A stretch of DNA of 64,000 nucleotides from Symbiodinium natans (taxonomy: Eukaryota > Sar > Dinophyceae > Suessiales > Symbiodiniaceae), in the NCBI GenBank assembly GCA_905221605.1, contig CAJNDS010000272.1, positions 117,308 through 181,307 on the forward strand. Direction: 5' to 3'. Both the position numbers and the translations under genes were made by a program. The notes under the pieces are model-generated. The model made no database searches. It was not told where the DNA came from and saw only the letters and a list, made by a program, of their open reading frames with translations. Below are positions 50,080 through 62,655 of this stretch, in pieces; the stretch's first letter is position 1; each line of letters begins with the position of its first letter.

Positions 50080-51797
50080 TCACCCCCTACCCCCCTCCCC
50101 CCCACTCCCACCACCAACCCTTCCCCTGCCCCTCCCACTACCCTTCCCCTTCCCAACCATTCCACTCCATCCTCCCTCCCCTACCCCTATTCCCTGCCCC
50201 CCCTCTAACCGTACCCCCTTGCCCGCCCCTAACCCTTCCACCACCACCCCCCCCCCTCTCCCGCCTACTCCGCCCCGCTGTTTCAGGGCCAATCCACGCC
50301 CGCCCTGACGGCTCCCCTTACTCCACCCCTGCCTTCCACCCCCCAACCCCAATCCCCCCCACGCACCCCCAACCATTCCACTCCATCCTCCTCCCCTACC
50401 CCTTCCCCCATTCCACTCCATCCTCCTCCCCAACCCCTTCCCCATCCCTGCCCCCCCTCTCACTCCACCCACCACCAACCCCTTGCCCGCCCCTAACCCT
50501 TCCACCACCAACCCCTTCCCCTGCCCCCCTCCCACTACCCTTCCCCTTCCCAACCATTCCACCCTCCCCTACCCCTTCCCCACCCCCAATCCACTTACCT
50601 CATCTCCTCCACCAACCCCCCTCCCCCACTCCCACCACCAACCCCTCCACCCTTCCCCTTCCCAACCATTCCACTCCACCCCTCTCCTACTCCGCCCCAC
50701 CGCTGCCATCCACCCCCCAACTCCCCAATCCCCCCCGGCTGGGGCTGGGTGGGGCTGCGGCTGGGGCTGGGGCTGCCAACCCCTATGCCAGGCTCATTGG
50801 TCACTTGGTGGCTCATGGCCCCCGTTTTACGGGCCTTTGCCTCTCTAGACTCGATCAGATGACTGACTTTATTTTTAGGGCTCCAGTGCATGCCCGCCCC
50901 CTCCGCTTGCTCCGCCCCCTCCGTTTGCACTTTTTTTTTTAGGGCTCCAGCGCATGCCCGCCCCCTCCGCTTGCTTGCTCCGCTCTTCCTCCCCCCCCCC
51001 CCCCCCCCCCCTACTGGCTCATGGCCCCACAGTTTTACGGGCCCTTTGCCTCTCTAAAATTGATCAGATGACTGACTTTAAAGGGCTCCAGTGCATGCCC
51101 GCCCCCTCCGCCCGCTCCGCCACTCCGCCCGCCCACTCCGCTCCGCTTGCTCCGCCCTTCCCTCCCACCCCCACCCCCCCCCCACCCCCCCCATGCTTCC
51201 CAACCATTCCACTCCATCCTCCCCTTCCCCATCTCTGCCCCCCTTCTCACCGTACCCCTCTTCCCCTGCCCCCCCTCCCACTACCCTTCCCCTTCCCCAA
51301 ACCCCTTCCCCACCACCCCCCTCCCCCCCACTCCCACCACCAACCCCTTCCCTGCCCCCACTCTCCCTTCCCAACCATTCCACTCCACCCCCATCCCGCT
51401 CCCCTCCCCCTTGCCCCCGCCCCCCGACCGCTCCCCTTCCCCATCTCTGTACCCCCTCTCACCGCTTTCACCCAACTTGCCACCCGCTCAGCACCCCCCC
51501 CCCCCCCCCCCCCCCCCCCACCCCCTTCCTACCCTCTCCCGCCTACTCCGCCCTCACCGATCTCTGCTGTTTCAGGGCCTATCCATCACCGTCCCCCCAA
51601 CCCCCCCTTTTTGGCCAGCTGCATATGGCCCCCAATGGCTCCATGCCCTTGATGGTCCCCTAACCCTGTGCCTACTGGCTCATGGCCCCACAGTTTTACG
51701 GGCCTCTGGCCCTTTGCCTCTCTAGACTCGATCAGATGACTGACTTTAAAGGGTCGTGCATGCCCGCCCCCTCCGCCCGCTCCGCTTGCTCCGCCCT

Positions 51798-51850
<53 letters not shown>
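50080..51850 (+). repeat. C-rich polypyrimidine tract with a triplicated module
   Basis: Irregular CCCCTTCCCC/CCACTCC repeats dominate, ending in about 50 C (51800-51850). A unique module (GGCTCATGGCCCC...TTTTACGGGCCTTTGCCTCT...GATCAGATGACTGACTTTA...GTGCATGCCCGCCCCC) occurs three times: about 50811-50925, 51015-51117 and 51675-51800. Long Pro-rich frames on both strands are low-complexity artefacts. Confidence 0.8.
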
Positions 51851-52084
51851 ACACCTTGGAAAATTTGGGGTCGGCGGCACTGGCCATTAAATCAGGCAGC
51901 GCGAGGTCCCCAAAGGACCGAGCAAATGCGGACCTTTTAGCCCGGGTCGTCCCGGGAATAGCCTTGCTGGCCTCTGGCCTTCTGCGAAGCAGAATTAGGC
52001 CGGACGCCAGTGCCGCCGACCCCCGCGTGCCGCCGGGGAACGGTTTTTTTTTCGTGGTTTTTTGCGTCGCCACGGAGGCCCCCA

Positions 52085-52430
52085 GAGGGCGCGCATCATG
52101 AGCATCAGCGGGGCCAGCCCGGGACCCCCAGGCGCGCATCAGGAGCATCAGCGGCTCCCGGGGCGGGACCGCGGGGGGGCATCAGGAGCATGATGCCCCC
52201 CAAAGGGCGGGCATAAGCGACGTGTCTAAGCCCGGGGCTAGGAAAAAGGGAGTTTAGGGGCCTTATAAAGTGCTTAGAAACGTTAAGGGAGTTTCGGAGC
52301 TCAAACGCTTAGAGATTTGAAGGGAGTTTAGGGGCCTGAAAAATGCTTGGAAACTTTGAGGGGGTTGAGGAGCCTCAAACGCTTAGAGATTAGGGGCCTC
52401 AAAATGCTTAGAAACTGCTCGCCCCGCGCT
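52085..52430. repeat. Short local repeats, GC-rich then TTTAGGGGCCT-type
   Basis: GCGCATCATGAGCATCAGCGG-like units repeat at 52092-52195. From 52245 a unit of about 85 bp (GGGAGTTTAGGGGCCT...TGCTTAGAAAC...CAAACGCTTAGAGATT) repeats two to three times. Confidence 0.6.
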
Positions 52431-52461
52431 TCTGCCTGCGCTGCCCGCCCATGGGCGCAGC

Positions 52462-53044
<583 letters not shown>

Positions 53045-53450
53045 GTAAGCACTGCATTCCTTGAGGTTGGCCATGGTATGCTAGCACTCTGCCTGTCAGA
53101 ATCTCGATAATTCAGTTTGACTCTCAAGCACACGTCTGACCGGAGAGATCAATAACAAGAGTCATAACATGATGATGGAACATTTGGGCTCAAGAGCAGT
53201 CGCAAAACCCTAAACCCTAAACCCTAAATCCTAAACACTAGGCCTTGAACCCTCTAGGTTTGAAAGCGCTTTTTTTTGTGCTTTTGGCAGGTTTTTTGGG
53301 GTTTTTGGGCCACTCCCCGCCTCCACTCGGTGGCGGTGTTTTTTCCGTGTTTTTCCGTTTGTTTTTGTAGTTTTTTTCCGGCCGTCTGGCCCAGCAAGCA
53401 AGCAAGCAAGTAAGCAAGCGAGCCAGCAAGCAAGCAAGGAAAACAAGCAA

Positions 53451-53585
53451 ACCCTAAACCCTAAACCCTAAACCCTAAACCCTAAACCCTAAACCCTAAA
53501 CCCTAAACCCTAAACCCTAAACCCTAAACCCTAAACCCTAAACCCTAAACCCTAAACCCTAAACCCTAAACCCTGAACCCTAACC
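53451..53585 (-). repeat. CCCTAAA array
   Basis: About 18 uniform units, the last array before an array-free stretch of 1.7 kb that holds the gene at 53794. Confidence 0.9.
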
Positions 53586-53793
53586 CGACAGGCATGGTTT
53601 CCCGCTCCAAGGATCTCCACGAAAGATCAGGCTTCGCTCTCACTTGCTGTCGTGAGTCGCTGAGAGCCGGGTTGCGTGAGAGAAGATTGGAACTTTTTGC
53701 GGATTTGCCGCGAAACTGACCTTAGATTCTACGAAGTCCCAGCTTTGCGAAATCCCAGGCGCACCTGTATGCGGACCGCTGAGACTGGGACCT

Positions 53794-54465
53794 TCATGTC
53801 ACAATCTCTGTGGCCTGCCCGACAATTTGCGTCGGCTCGCCATCAGTCTCTGCTGCTGGCTTCCTCACAGCCGGCTGAGCGCCATCTCGCTTCTCTGGCA
53901 TCAGCACACGGGCCCATGTTAGGCAGCAGCATGCGGCGAGTGTCGGCGCAGCGAGCAACGTCAAGTAGACTTCGACACGAATCGCGAACAAGACGTAATC
54001 GCACTCACTGATGTCTTTAACCGGGAGCTCACTGGAACATGACAGACTTGACCGAAAGAGGTAAACCATCAGCAGTAGGGCCACCGGGATCAAGGCACAG
54101 CATCCCAAGCACGCCAGACATCCCGAAAGGGACTCGTCGCGCGGGCAGCAGACCCAGGGACACAGGCAACTGGCAACTGCCAAGAAGATCAGTGCCAGTG
54201 CCAGCTGGCTGCCGCGGAATGGCAACTCCCAGTTGCCGCAGCTGCGCTCGCACTCATGATCGCCCCTTTCGAACCACTGATATCGGAATACGTTGCCTAC
54301 ATCCTCTTCGTAGCACTCTTCCCGACAGCTCCGTTGAGTTTGATAAACCGCATGGCTGGCTCCGATGACGATGGCGGCCGCAACGGCCAAGCACCCAAAC
54401 GCCAGGACATCCAAGCTCCGGAAACTCCGAGCAAGTCTCGTTGACTTGTCGCCGCCGGCGAACAT
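53794..54465 (-). CDS. Four-transmembrane Cys-rich protein
   Basis: An uninterrupted 223-residue frame from ATG 54465. Hydrophobic segments at about 20-41, 86-108, 116-137 and 159-186 predict four helices. The first loop holds two CX3C pairs (C47/C51 in CREEC, C72/C76 in CERSC); the second loop has C143 and C155. Many Cys lie at membrane edges (CCC near 179-181), as for palmitoylation. The layout resembles tetraspanin or claudin topology, but the CCG signature of tetraspanins is missing. The short polar tail ends QIVGQATEIVT. It is intronless, unlike its surroundings, so it could be a retroposed copy. Function unknown. Confidence 0.65.
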   Translation of the reverse strand: MFAGGDKSTRLARSFRSLDVLAFGCLAVAAAIVIGASHAVYQTQRSCREECYEEDVGNVFRYQWFERGDHECERSCGNWELPFRGSQLALALIFLAVASCLCPWVCCPRDESLSGCLACLGCCALIPVALLLMVYLFRSSLSCSSELPVKDISECDYVLFAIRVEVYLTLLAAPTLAACCCLTWARVLMPEKRDGAQPAVRKPAAETDGEPTQIVGQATEIVT

Positions 54466-55594
54466 CTTAGCCCTACAACGGGAGGAGCTGCGGTGCTTTC
54501 AAGCTTGAGAAGGGCACATGGCGCAGAAGATGACATCTAGGTGGGGGGGCGAGGATATGCAGCTTGCAGTTGCTTCTGCTAAAGGGAAATACATGGCGGG
54601 CAAAAAAAAAAGGAAACCGCAGAATGGCGCATCGCAAAAGCCCCCTCTGACACAGGCACAAAGGCCCTTCTAGCAGGCACGGGCCACCGAGACTACTGCA
54701 CAACAGCCGACAACCGAAAACAGAATAAAGCTCAGCCTAGATAGCTCTCTTGAGACATCCATGGAATTAAACCAAACTACGGGGTTCATGTCTTCGGGCA
54801 TGCTTCGGCTGCACTGTCTACACGCATGTGCACCGCAGGATCGGGCGCGCAGGTGTGCCTACGCGCCGATGCGTCCACGAGAGCGCTAGCCCTCGGTGCA
54901 TCTTTGTTCCATCCGACCTCGCCCCTCCCTGGACACATCTTGACATGAGCCGGACCGCAAAAGAGTCTGATTTGGAAATGTTTCGATACCAAGAGCCTGC
55001 CATCTAGATTGCGAAGATATGCTAAGATCCCTGTGAATAAGTACACGGTCTTCTACCTTTCTACCGCACGTGTGCTTCGCGCTTCGCGCACCGGCAGGAC
55101 ACAGGAGAAGGGGCGCGCAACGCAGTACGCAAAGTCAATATACCGCAGCTACAACATGTCACTAAACATCTTTGCACCAAAGGGTGCTGGCAATGAAGAG
55201 GCAGCGAATAGGCAGCGGATTTCAAGAATTCAGCATCGGAGCTTTGGATCTCCAACAGGCTTAGGGCTTAGGGCTTAGGGCTTAGGGTTTAGTGTTTAGG
55301 GTTTAGGGTTTACAGTAGGGTTTAGGGTTTAGGGGTTAGGGTTCAGGGTTTAGGGCTAGCAGGATCTGACAAACACTCAGCCATCCAGAGGTGAGGATGC
55401 ACTGAGAGAGGCAGCGGCAGCACAGGGATTTGCAAGTCGACGCAGGCTGGCAGCTCTCCTCCATGCATTTATACCGACCGTGCGAAGTGTCTGCTTGCAG
55501 TTGATATCTTCAACCCCAAACCCCAAACCCCAAACCCCAAACCCCAAACCCCAAAACCTAAACCCTAAACCCTAAACCCCAAACCCTGATCCAG

Positions 55595-55672
55595 TGCATT
55601 CACCTCCTTGTGTGGAGAATGCTTGCCCTCCGGCTATACTCTCTGGCTCTTCTCACGCCAAGAGACCCTACA
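55595..55672 (+). CDS. Candidate exon
   Basis: Acceptor CCTGATCCAG (55594) precedes CIHLLVWRMLALRLYSLALL TPRDP. Hydrophobic and basic. The donor is not clear. Function unknown. Confidence 0.3.
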
Positions 55673-56147
55673 TATTCAATCCTAAACCCTAAAACCCTAA
55701 ACCCTGAACCCTGAACCCTGAGCCCTAAGCCCTAAACCCTAAACCCCAAACCACCACCTCTGCACAACACTCCTAGGTAGAAGGCACGTATGTCTCGGGC
55801 ACGCAAGCTGCTCTTGGGTGTTTCGGCAGGGCATGTCCGTGTCGGATCTGTTGTATGCCCCCTTTATTCAAATCTGAAATCTCCTCTGAAAAGCGGTCCC
55901 AACCCTAAACCCTAAGCCCGAAACCCTAAACCCCAAACCCCAAACCCCAAACCCTAAACCCTAAAACATAAGCCCTAAGCGAAGCCTTGTCTTGCCTTGG
56001 CTCGGTGTTCCCGTCGGTGCGATGGCGTCACGTGACGGGGTGCTCCGGACGTTGCAGGGTTGAGGATTGAGGATTTGCGTCGGCTTTCGCAGCTTGGGAA
56101 TCCGGGGGCTTAGGGTTTAGGGTTTAGGGGTTAGGGTTTTAGGTCTT

Positions 56148-56262
56148 GGGGCTTAGGGCTTAGGGCTTAGGGCTTAGGGCTTAGGGCTTAGGGCTTAGGG
56201 CTTAAGGCTTAGGGCTTAGGGCTTAGGGCTTAGGGCTGAGGGCTTAGGGCTTAGGGCTTAGG
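56148..56262 (+). repeat. CTTAGGG array
   Basis: About 15 CTTAGGG units with single variants (CTTAAGG, CTGAGGG). The same variant dominates 18400-18510. Confidence 0.85.
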
Positions 56263-56689
56263 CCTCGTGGCGCGACTACAAATGTTCTTCAGCCTTCTGG
56301 CTAACACCCCGCATCCCTAACCCCTAAACCCTAAACCCTTAAACCCTAAGCCCTAAACCCTAAACCCTAAGCCCTAAACCCTAAACCCTAAACCCCAATC
56401 CCTTAAACCCTAAACCCGAAACCCTGACCTTCTGGATCTTTTTCTGCGAGTCGGGGGAGTCGGTGCTCAGTCGCCCGAGAAGTAGAACCTGCCCATCTGC
56501 CAAGCTGTCTCCAGACATGACTTGAGGGGGTCCATTTCTGACTACATATATATATATATATATATATGGTACCCCCCCCCCCCCCAGTGACCTACCCTTT
56601 TTCGCCTTGTCTCAAGTCACCCAGCTGCACTGCAAGCAAACTCGGTGTGCAATATCGCGTATTTCCTAGGGCGTAGACTAAAATACAAC

Positions 56690-57000
56690 TAAAATCGCGT
56701 ACACGGGACAGTAGAAAAACCAAAAATACCAAAACCAAAAAACCAAAAAACCAAAACCAAAAAAAACAAAAAACAAAGCCAAAAAACAAAAAAAACAAAA
56801 CCAAAAAAAACAAAAATACCAAAAAAAACAATTTTCCGGGACTCTCAGGAAATCCCTATGAGGCTTCTCCAAGAGTCCCGGAAATTTTTGTATTTTTGGT
56901 ATTTTTGGTTTTTTTGGTTTTGGTTTTTTTGGCTTTTTTGGTTTGGGTATTTTTGGTTTTTGGTTTTGGTATTTTGGCTTTTTGGTTCGCCTTCACGGTC
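56690..57000. mobile_element. Fold-back element with CCAAAAA arms
   Basis: AATTTTCCGGGACTCT (near 56830-56845) pairs with AGAGTCCCGGAAATTT (56872-56887) around a 26-nt loop. The outer arms are CCAAAAA-rich on the left and TTTTTGG-rich on the right, extending the hairpin to about 150 bp per arm imperfectly. No ORF. It borders the AT-rich island. Confidence 0.6.
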
Positions 57001-58500
57001 ACGAGGCAACAACCACGCATTTTTAAGTGTGCTTATGCTAATTGTGCCTTTCAAAAATAGTATACAAGTGGTCTTTCTAGTGCTTCAGAACTATTTGTTT
57101 CGTTATTATGTACGTAGAGCCGCTAGTGTTTAGTGCATCTTTGGTTGTACTCAAGTGTAGTAGACCTTATTCAGCCATTACTTGGTGCTCTGGTAGCTCA
57201 ATTCGCATGGATAATATTTGCCTGGTAAATGCGATTAATTATCTAGAAGCAGCATTTGCAATACTTGTCTTGAGAAAAAGCATTTATTGCTCAGAATTGT
57301 TTGCTTAAAAAGTGACTCCTCCTCGTCCAGGAATACCCCAAAACCCTATAATCCAAACTTTACCAGAGATTCTCCTGAAAAGCTTGCGCTTTTGGATGTT
57401 TGTATGTATGTGAATTTGCCTGTGTATGGCCTTCACTAAGTTCTTTTCTAGGATTCTTGTGCATTTTTTAAGCCTGATTGTGCAAGTTGCGTTTTTCAAG
57501 CATAGTATATATGTGGTCTTTATTGAATACTTCAGACATCTTTGTTTCATCGTTATGTAAGTAGAACCGCTTCTATTTCCATTGTTGTGCATTTTTAAGC
57601 TTGCTCATGCAAATTGTGCTTTTCAGACATAGTATATAAGTGGTCTTTAGTGAATACTTCAGCAATCTTTGTCTCATTGTTATGTAGGTAGAACCGTTTC
57701 CATTTCCGCAAGTGTTTTTTCGTATTTGGTTGAGTATGGTCCTTTAAATCGTATTCACTTGAGTCAAATTGGGCTATTTGCTTAAGAATTCCTCTAGTAG
57801 TGAAATTCGCATAGAATGAATACTTCAAAAAAAACTGTTTCATGAATATGTAAACATAAGGTGTTTCATTTGACTTTGCAGATAGTACTTCAATAATACT
57901 TTGCCTGGTATAAACACAACTGTTTCAATGCATTAGTTGCTCAACAAAGCACTATTTGCCTTTAAACCACACTTTGCCATATTTTGGTTGAATATGGTGC
58001 TTCTTTCGTATTTTGGTTGAGTATGGTCCTTTAAATGGTATTCACTTGAGTCAAATTGGGCTATTTGCTTAATGATTAATTACTCTAGTAGCTAAATTCG
58101 CATAAAATGATTATTTCAACAATAAAACGATTCATGAATATGTAAACATAAGGTATTTCCGTGGACTTTTCAGAGAGCATACTTTGCCTAGTACAAACAC
58201 AAGTATTTGCACTTTAAAGGCACACTTTGCCATTTTTTGGTTGAGAATGGTGTCTATTTCGTATCTTGGTTGAGTATGCTCCTTTAAATAGTATTCACTG
58301 GAGTCAAATTGGGCTCTTTGCTTAATAATTACTCTAGTCGCTAAATTCGCATAGAACCAAGAAAAATGTTTCACTTTTAGATTTAAACTTGGCCTCGTAC
58401 AAACACAACTGTATAAATAAATTAGTTGCTCAACACAACATTAATTGCCCTTGAAACGCACAATTTGCATAGAAAAACACTGATCTAAACATCTAAAAAC
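57000..58500. repeat. AT-rich island of two interspersed repeat units
   Basis: Unit 1 (GTGCTTTTCA...ATAGTATATAAGTGGTCTTT...TTATGTAGGTAGAACCG) occurs at about 57017-57130, 57463-57585 and 57588-57712. Unit 2 (TTGGTTGAGTATGGTCCTTT...GTCAAATTGGGCTATTTGC) occurs at about 57718-57826, 58008-58120 and 58258-58360. Composition is clearly richer in A+T than the rest of the window, and no telomere-like arrays occur. No gene is supported. Confidence 0.75.
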
Positions 58501-58737
58501 AGCATTGTCCGCTTCAGATTCAAAATGTAGATTCTTCCAATGCTGGCTTATCGGGGTCTGTGAGGTGGGTGTCCCAGTAACTGTCCTTCATTACCCGGTG
58601 ATTAACTACGCGACTTTTGGGCCTTCTTTGTTACTTTTTGTTAAAAAGGCCTCAAAAGGCCTAAAAAAGGGTAGGTCGCTGGGGGGGGGGGGCGGGTGTA
58701 GCAATTATATTTTTGTTATAGCATGTGATGGTGTTGT

Positions 58738-58850
58738 GCATTTGCATGTATGCATGCAGCATGTATGCATGTATCATGTATGCATGTATGCATTGTATGC
58801 ATTATGCATGTATGCATGGTACATGTCAGCTGTATGCATTATGCAGTATT
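58738..58850 (+). repeat. ATGCATGT-type short repeat
   Basis: Irregular GCATGTAT/ATGCATGT units, followed by a poly-C run at about 58892-58910. Confidence 0.8.
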
Positions 58851-59493
58851 TCCCACACAAACACTCCTCCCAGCCCCCATAAGACCCACTCCCCCCCCCC
58901 CCCCCCCCCCCTGCCCCCGTAACCGCATCTCTCCGTCGCCTCAGGGCCCGCCAGCAGTCTTTCGGCGACGTCGGAAGCACCGACGCCGAGAAGCCGTCGC
59001 CGCCTCCGAGGGGCTTCCGGGGGGACTCGGGCCTGGACTCCAACCGTAGACAGCTTAGACATGTACATTGACTTTGATGGTTCTAAGTATATATGTATCT
59101 TTATAATCATAACATATCATCTTGCATTATGTGATATGAAGGAATACGACATAGCAGCAACATTCGCCGAAAAGAAACCTTGGGCACCCTTCCCTCGATG
59201 CCGTTGAGCACCAGGCACTACAGAGCTAGGACAATGATCCCTGCACTGTCGGCTGTTTAGGGCTTAGGGCTTAGGGTTTAGGGTCTAGGGTTTAGGGTTT
59301 AGGGTTTAGGGTTTAGGGTTTAGGGTTTAGGGATGTGCCGCTCTAAGCTATCTTCGACAACTCGACCCGACGAAGGCGATTCACTGCCGTGCCATGCAAA
59401 TGCCATCCGGCTCGCACTGCTGCAGCCCCTAAACCCTAAATCCCAAACCCTAGACTCTAAACCCTAAACCTTAAACCCTAAAGCCAGTGACAC

Positions 59494-59566
59494 CATGCCT
59501 TCTTTGTAGTAGCGGACCTTGTAGTCCGCTCCTGCCAGCAAGTTGCCACAGCACATCCGCGTAGAC
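59494..59566 (-). CDS. Candidate exon
   Basis: Acceptor ACTTACACAG at 59567; one base plus 24 codons STRMCCGNLLAGADYKVRYY KEGM; donor GTGTCA. A GTCCGC donor inside is an alternative. CCCTAAA array on its left. Family unknown. Confidence 0.45.
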
Positions 59567-61837
59567 CTGTGTAAGTCCATCAGCCCCCGCCATCGCGCAC
59601 TTTCATCTTAGAAGGAGAATCAGAAGATCATTCTTATCCATATCGATATTTCTGCCTATTATTTTCATCACATCGACTTTAACTACTATTTTCTTGTTTT
59701 TGTACTCGAGTTTCATTCTCTTATGTGGGCCCCCAAACTTCCTCCCCTCGCCTCGCATCTCTCTTGGGGGCAGAGAGTTTCGCTCCTTGACCACAGCGGT
59801 CGATGGTCCAGAGCTCTTCCCTTAGCAGCTCCACATCCTGGTTTAGGGTTTAGGGGTTAAGGGTTTAGGGTTAAGGGTTTAGGGTTTAGGGTTTAGGGTT
59901 TAGGGTTTAGGGTTTAGGGTTTAGGGTTTAGGGTTTACGGTTTAGGGTTTAGGGTTTAGGGTTAGCGTTTAGGGTTTAGGGTTTAGGGTTTAGGGTTTAG
60001 GGGCTAATCGGCTCAGGGTTAAGGGTTTAGGCCCCGAAACAGGGTTTAGGGTTCAGGGTTCAGGGTTTAGGGTTCAGGCTTCGCGGTCCAGGGTTTCGGG
60101 TTAAGGGTTTGAAAAGCGGTACGTCTCCCACAGCCTGCGTGAAAGCTAGGGGCCAACCGCAGAAAGCTGTCATACAAGTTGATGCTCCAGTCCGCTGAGA
60201 TGAGCCCCTTTTCAAGCTAAGGTGTAAAATGAGGTTTAGGGCTTAGGGTATCGTGTTTCGGGTTGAAGGTTTCGGGTTTAGGGTTTATAGGGTCTAGGTT
60301 TAAGGTTTAGGGTTTAGGGTTTAGGGTTTAGGGTTTAGGTTTTAGGGTTTAGCCTCATTTACTCATTCTCATCCTAACACAGCACTCTCCTGCACAAGAC
60401 ACACCAACCATCGATCCTATGTTCAGTCTACATGAGGGTTTCCGGAGACAGGGGGTGCCCCTTCTTGGGGGTTCACGGTTCAGGGTTGGGGGTCCAGGAT
60501 TGAGAGTATTTGGGGTTCTCTCAGCAGGGGGGCGGGGGGGGGGTCTCCTACTTTGGGAACTACCCCACAAAAACATGCATCGTGTTCCAGCGCAACCCCA
60601 AACCCTAAACCCTAAACGCTAAACCCTCAACCCTAAACCCAAAACCCTAAACCCTGAACCCTGAACCCCAAACCCCACCCGCCTTCGGATTTCGCAGATC
60701 TAAGAGGCCTGGGAGGGGTCTTTGGAGCGAAGCGGAGCAGGGACAAGGGCCCCTAAACCCTAAACCCCAATAAATTTGGGGTTTAGGGTTTAGGGTTTGT
60801 GGTTTAGGGTTTAGGGTTTAGGGTTTAAAGTTTAGAGTTTAGGGTTTCGTGGGTGATCTTCACACCCCAGTCTGGGCCCTTCCATTCATGCTGCCACCCT
60901 AAACCCTAAGCAGAGCCTTGCAATCGAATCCAAGCCTACATGGTACCACAACTCAGGCAACGGGCAAAGATATGCTGCAAGATTGCTAGAAGATAGTAGA
61001 TTCACACACGAATATTATGGTATCATGTTCGTACTACAATATACCAGGGGTTCGAGCTGACTCGGATCAGCGCAGGGACATATAGACTTGAGGGTGCAGG
61101 GCGCAGGGGCTTAGGGTTTTGGGTTCAGAGGTTTACGGGTTTGGGTGGGTTTAAGCCTCTCCTCACCTATTGAGTCGAAGTCATCTGGCACTACTGTCAG
61201 TAAGACCGGAGCGTTGAGCTGGCACCTATGCACTGGACCCTGAACCCTGAACCCTGAACCCTGAACCCTAAACCCTAAACCCTAAACCCTAAACACTACA
61301 CCCTAACAGCCCAAACCCTCAACCCCACACACCGCCCAAACCCTCAACCCTCCATCACTAGACCCTTTGCACCCCCGAAAACCGAAACCCTAAACCCTCC
61401 ATCTTGAAACCGTTTTACACCCCAACACCTCTAACCCTAAACCCTCGATCCTGAAACCCCTCTACACCCGAACCCTCAACCCCCTAAACTCTAAACCGAA
61501 ACCCCCAATCTGGGCTCCCGGGCGTCCCAACATGGAGGAGCTCGTGCTGTGGACAATGCGCTTCAGGACCCTGATGATGGGTTTAGGGGTGGGTTTAGGG
61601 GTGGGTTACCCTAAACCCTAAACCCTAAACCCTAAACCCTAAAACCTAACCCTAAACCTTAAACCCTAAACGGCTTAGGGGTTCAGGGTAGAGGGAAGGA
61701 TCCTTCCAAGGCTCATGGCTTCGCAGCTGCGCCCGCGGCTTAGGGTTCAGGGTTCATGGCTAAACCTCCCCACAAGGCTGCGATCCTGGGTGAGCAGGTA
61801 CTACTGAACAACTGAGGCGAGAATCCCTCCTAAAACT

Positions 61838-61946
61838 GTTGACCCACTAATAACTAGAATAGGGTTTGGGGGGGGTGTTGTTATAGTATAAGTATCATTA
61901 TGAAGGGACCATAAGGGAATAGTATTGGTAATTCTTCCAACCCCTA
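61838..61946. mobile_element. MITE copy D, left end eroded
   Basis: CTAATAACTAGAATAGGGTT...AAGGGACCATAAGGGAATA...AATTCTTCC matches copies A-C. The left inverted repeat is diverged and the right end merges into a CCCTAAA array. Confidence 0.5.
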
Positions 61947-62132
61947 AACCCTAAACCCTAAACCCTAAACCCCTAAAACTACGCCCATGCGACCGGAGGC
62001 ACCTCGCATCCTTGCCTGGGCGAGGCATGTCGAAGCTGCACAGAATATCATAGAATGGGGTTGCAGCCGGCACCCCCCCCCCCCCCCCCCGCCCCAGGTA
62101 GGGTTTAGAGTTTCGGGTTTAGGGTTTAGGGT

Positions 62133-62164
<32 letters not shown>

Positions 62165-62359
62165 GGTTTAGGGTTTAAGGCTTAGGGTTTAGGGTTTGGG
62201 GTTTAGGGTTTAGGGTTTAGGCACTGGGGTAGCATCAGAGGTACAGCGGCCATGAATCTCTGGTCCCGGATGTGTGGTGGCCATGCTCTCCATCTTATGT
62301 TCACGAAGTAGCGCTGCTAGAAGATTCTGCGCACCGATGCCACGGCAGAATGCTGGGTT

Positions 62360-62530
62360 TAGGTTTAGGGCTTGGGGTTTAGGGTTTAGGGCTTAGGGCT
62401 TAGGGTTTAGGGTTTAGGGTTTAGGGTTTAGGGTTTAGGGTTTAGGGTTTAGGGTTTAGGGTTTAGGGTTTAGGGTTTAGGGTTTAGGGTCTAGGGTTTA
62501 GGGTTTAGGGTTTAGGGTTTAGGGTTTAGG
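62360..62530 (+). repeat. TTTAGGG array
   Basis: About 20 units including a few CTTAGGG variants; separated from a second array (62678-62815, with TTGAGGG variants) by the spacer that holds the exon at 62566. Confidence 0.85.
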
Positions 62531-62565
62531 GCCCCCTTCCCTTCCCTTCAGGCCGGCTCTCTCTT

Positions 62566-62655
62566 GGGATCCGGACACTCATCCAAGTATGTGACCTCCA
62601 CATTCCTGTAGAATCCGAGGTCGGGGCTCGTGTAAAAGCACCGTGAAAAAAAAAA
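62566..62655 (-). CDS. Candidate exon with CxYTxPxxGF motif
   Basis: The minus strand reads SRCFYTSPDLGFYRNVEVTY LDECPDP and continues to a TGA just below 62566. The start is uncertain: a T10 run follows AG at 62656, or a later AG inside may be the acceptor; GTGTCC inside GATGAGTGTCC could be a donor. CFYTSPDLGF parallels CRYTDPNMGF at 37050-37136, so the two probably belong to related genes. Confidence 0.45.

Noticed and set aside
49860-51725. Long Pro-rich plus-strand and Gly-rich minus-strand frames
   Set aside because: Low-complexity C-rich sequence has few stops; no non-repetitive domain is visible.
54480-54540. Spliced-leader relict upstream of the four-helix gene
   Set aside because: Only CTCAAG matches; too short to support.
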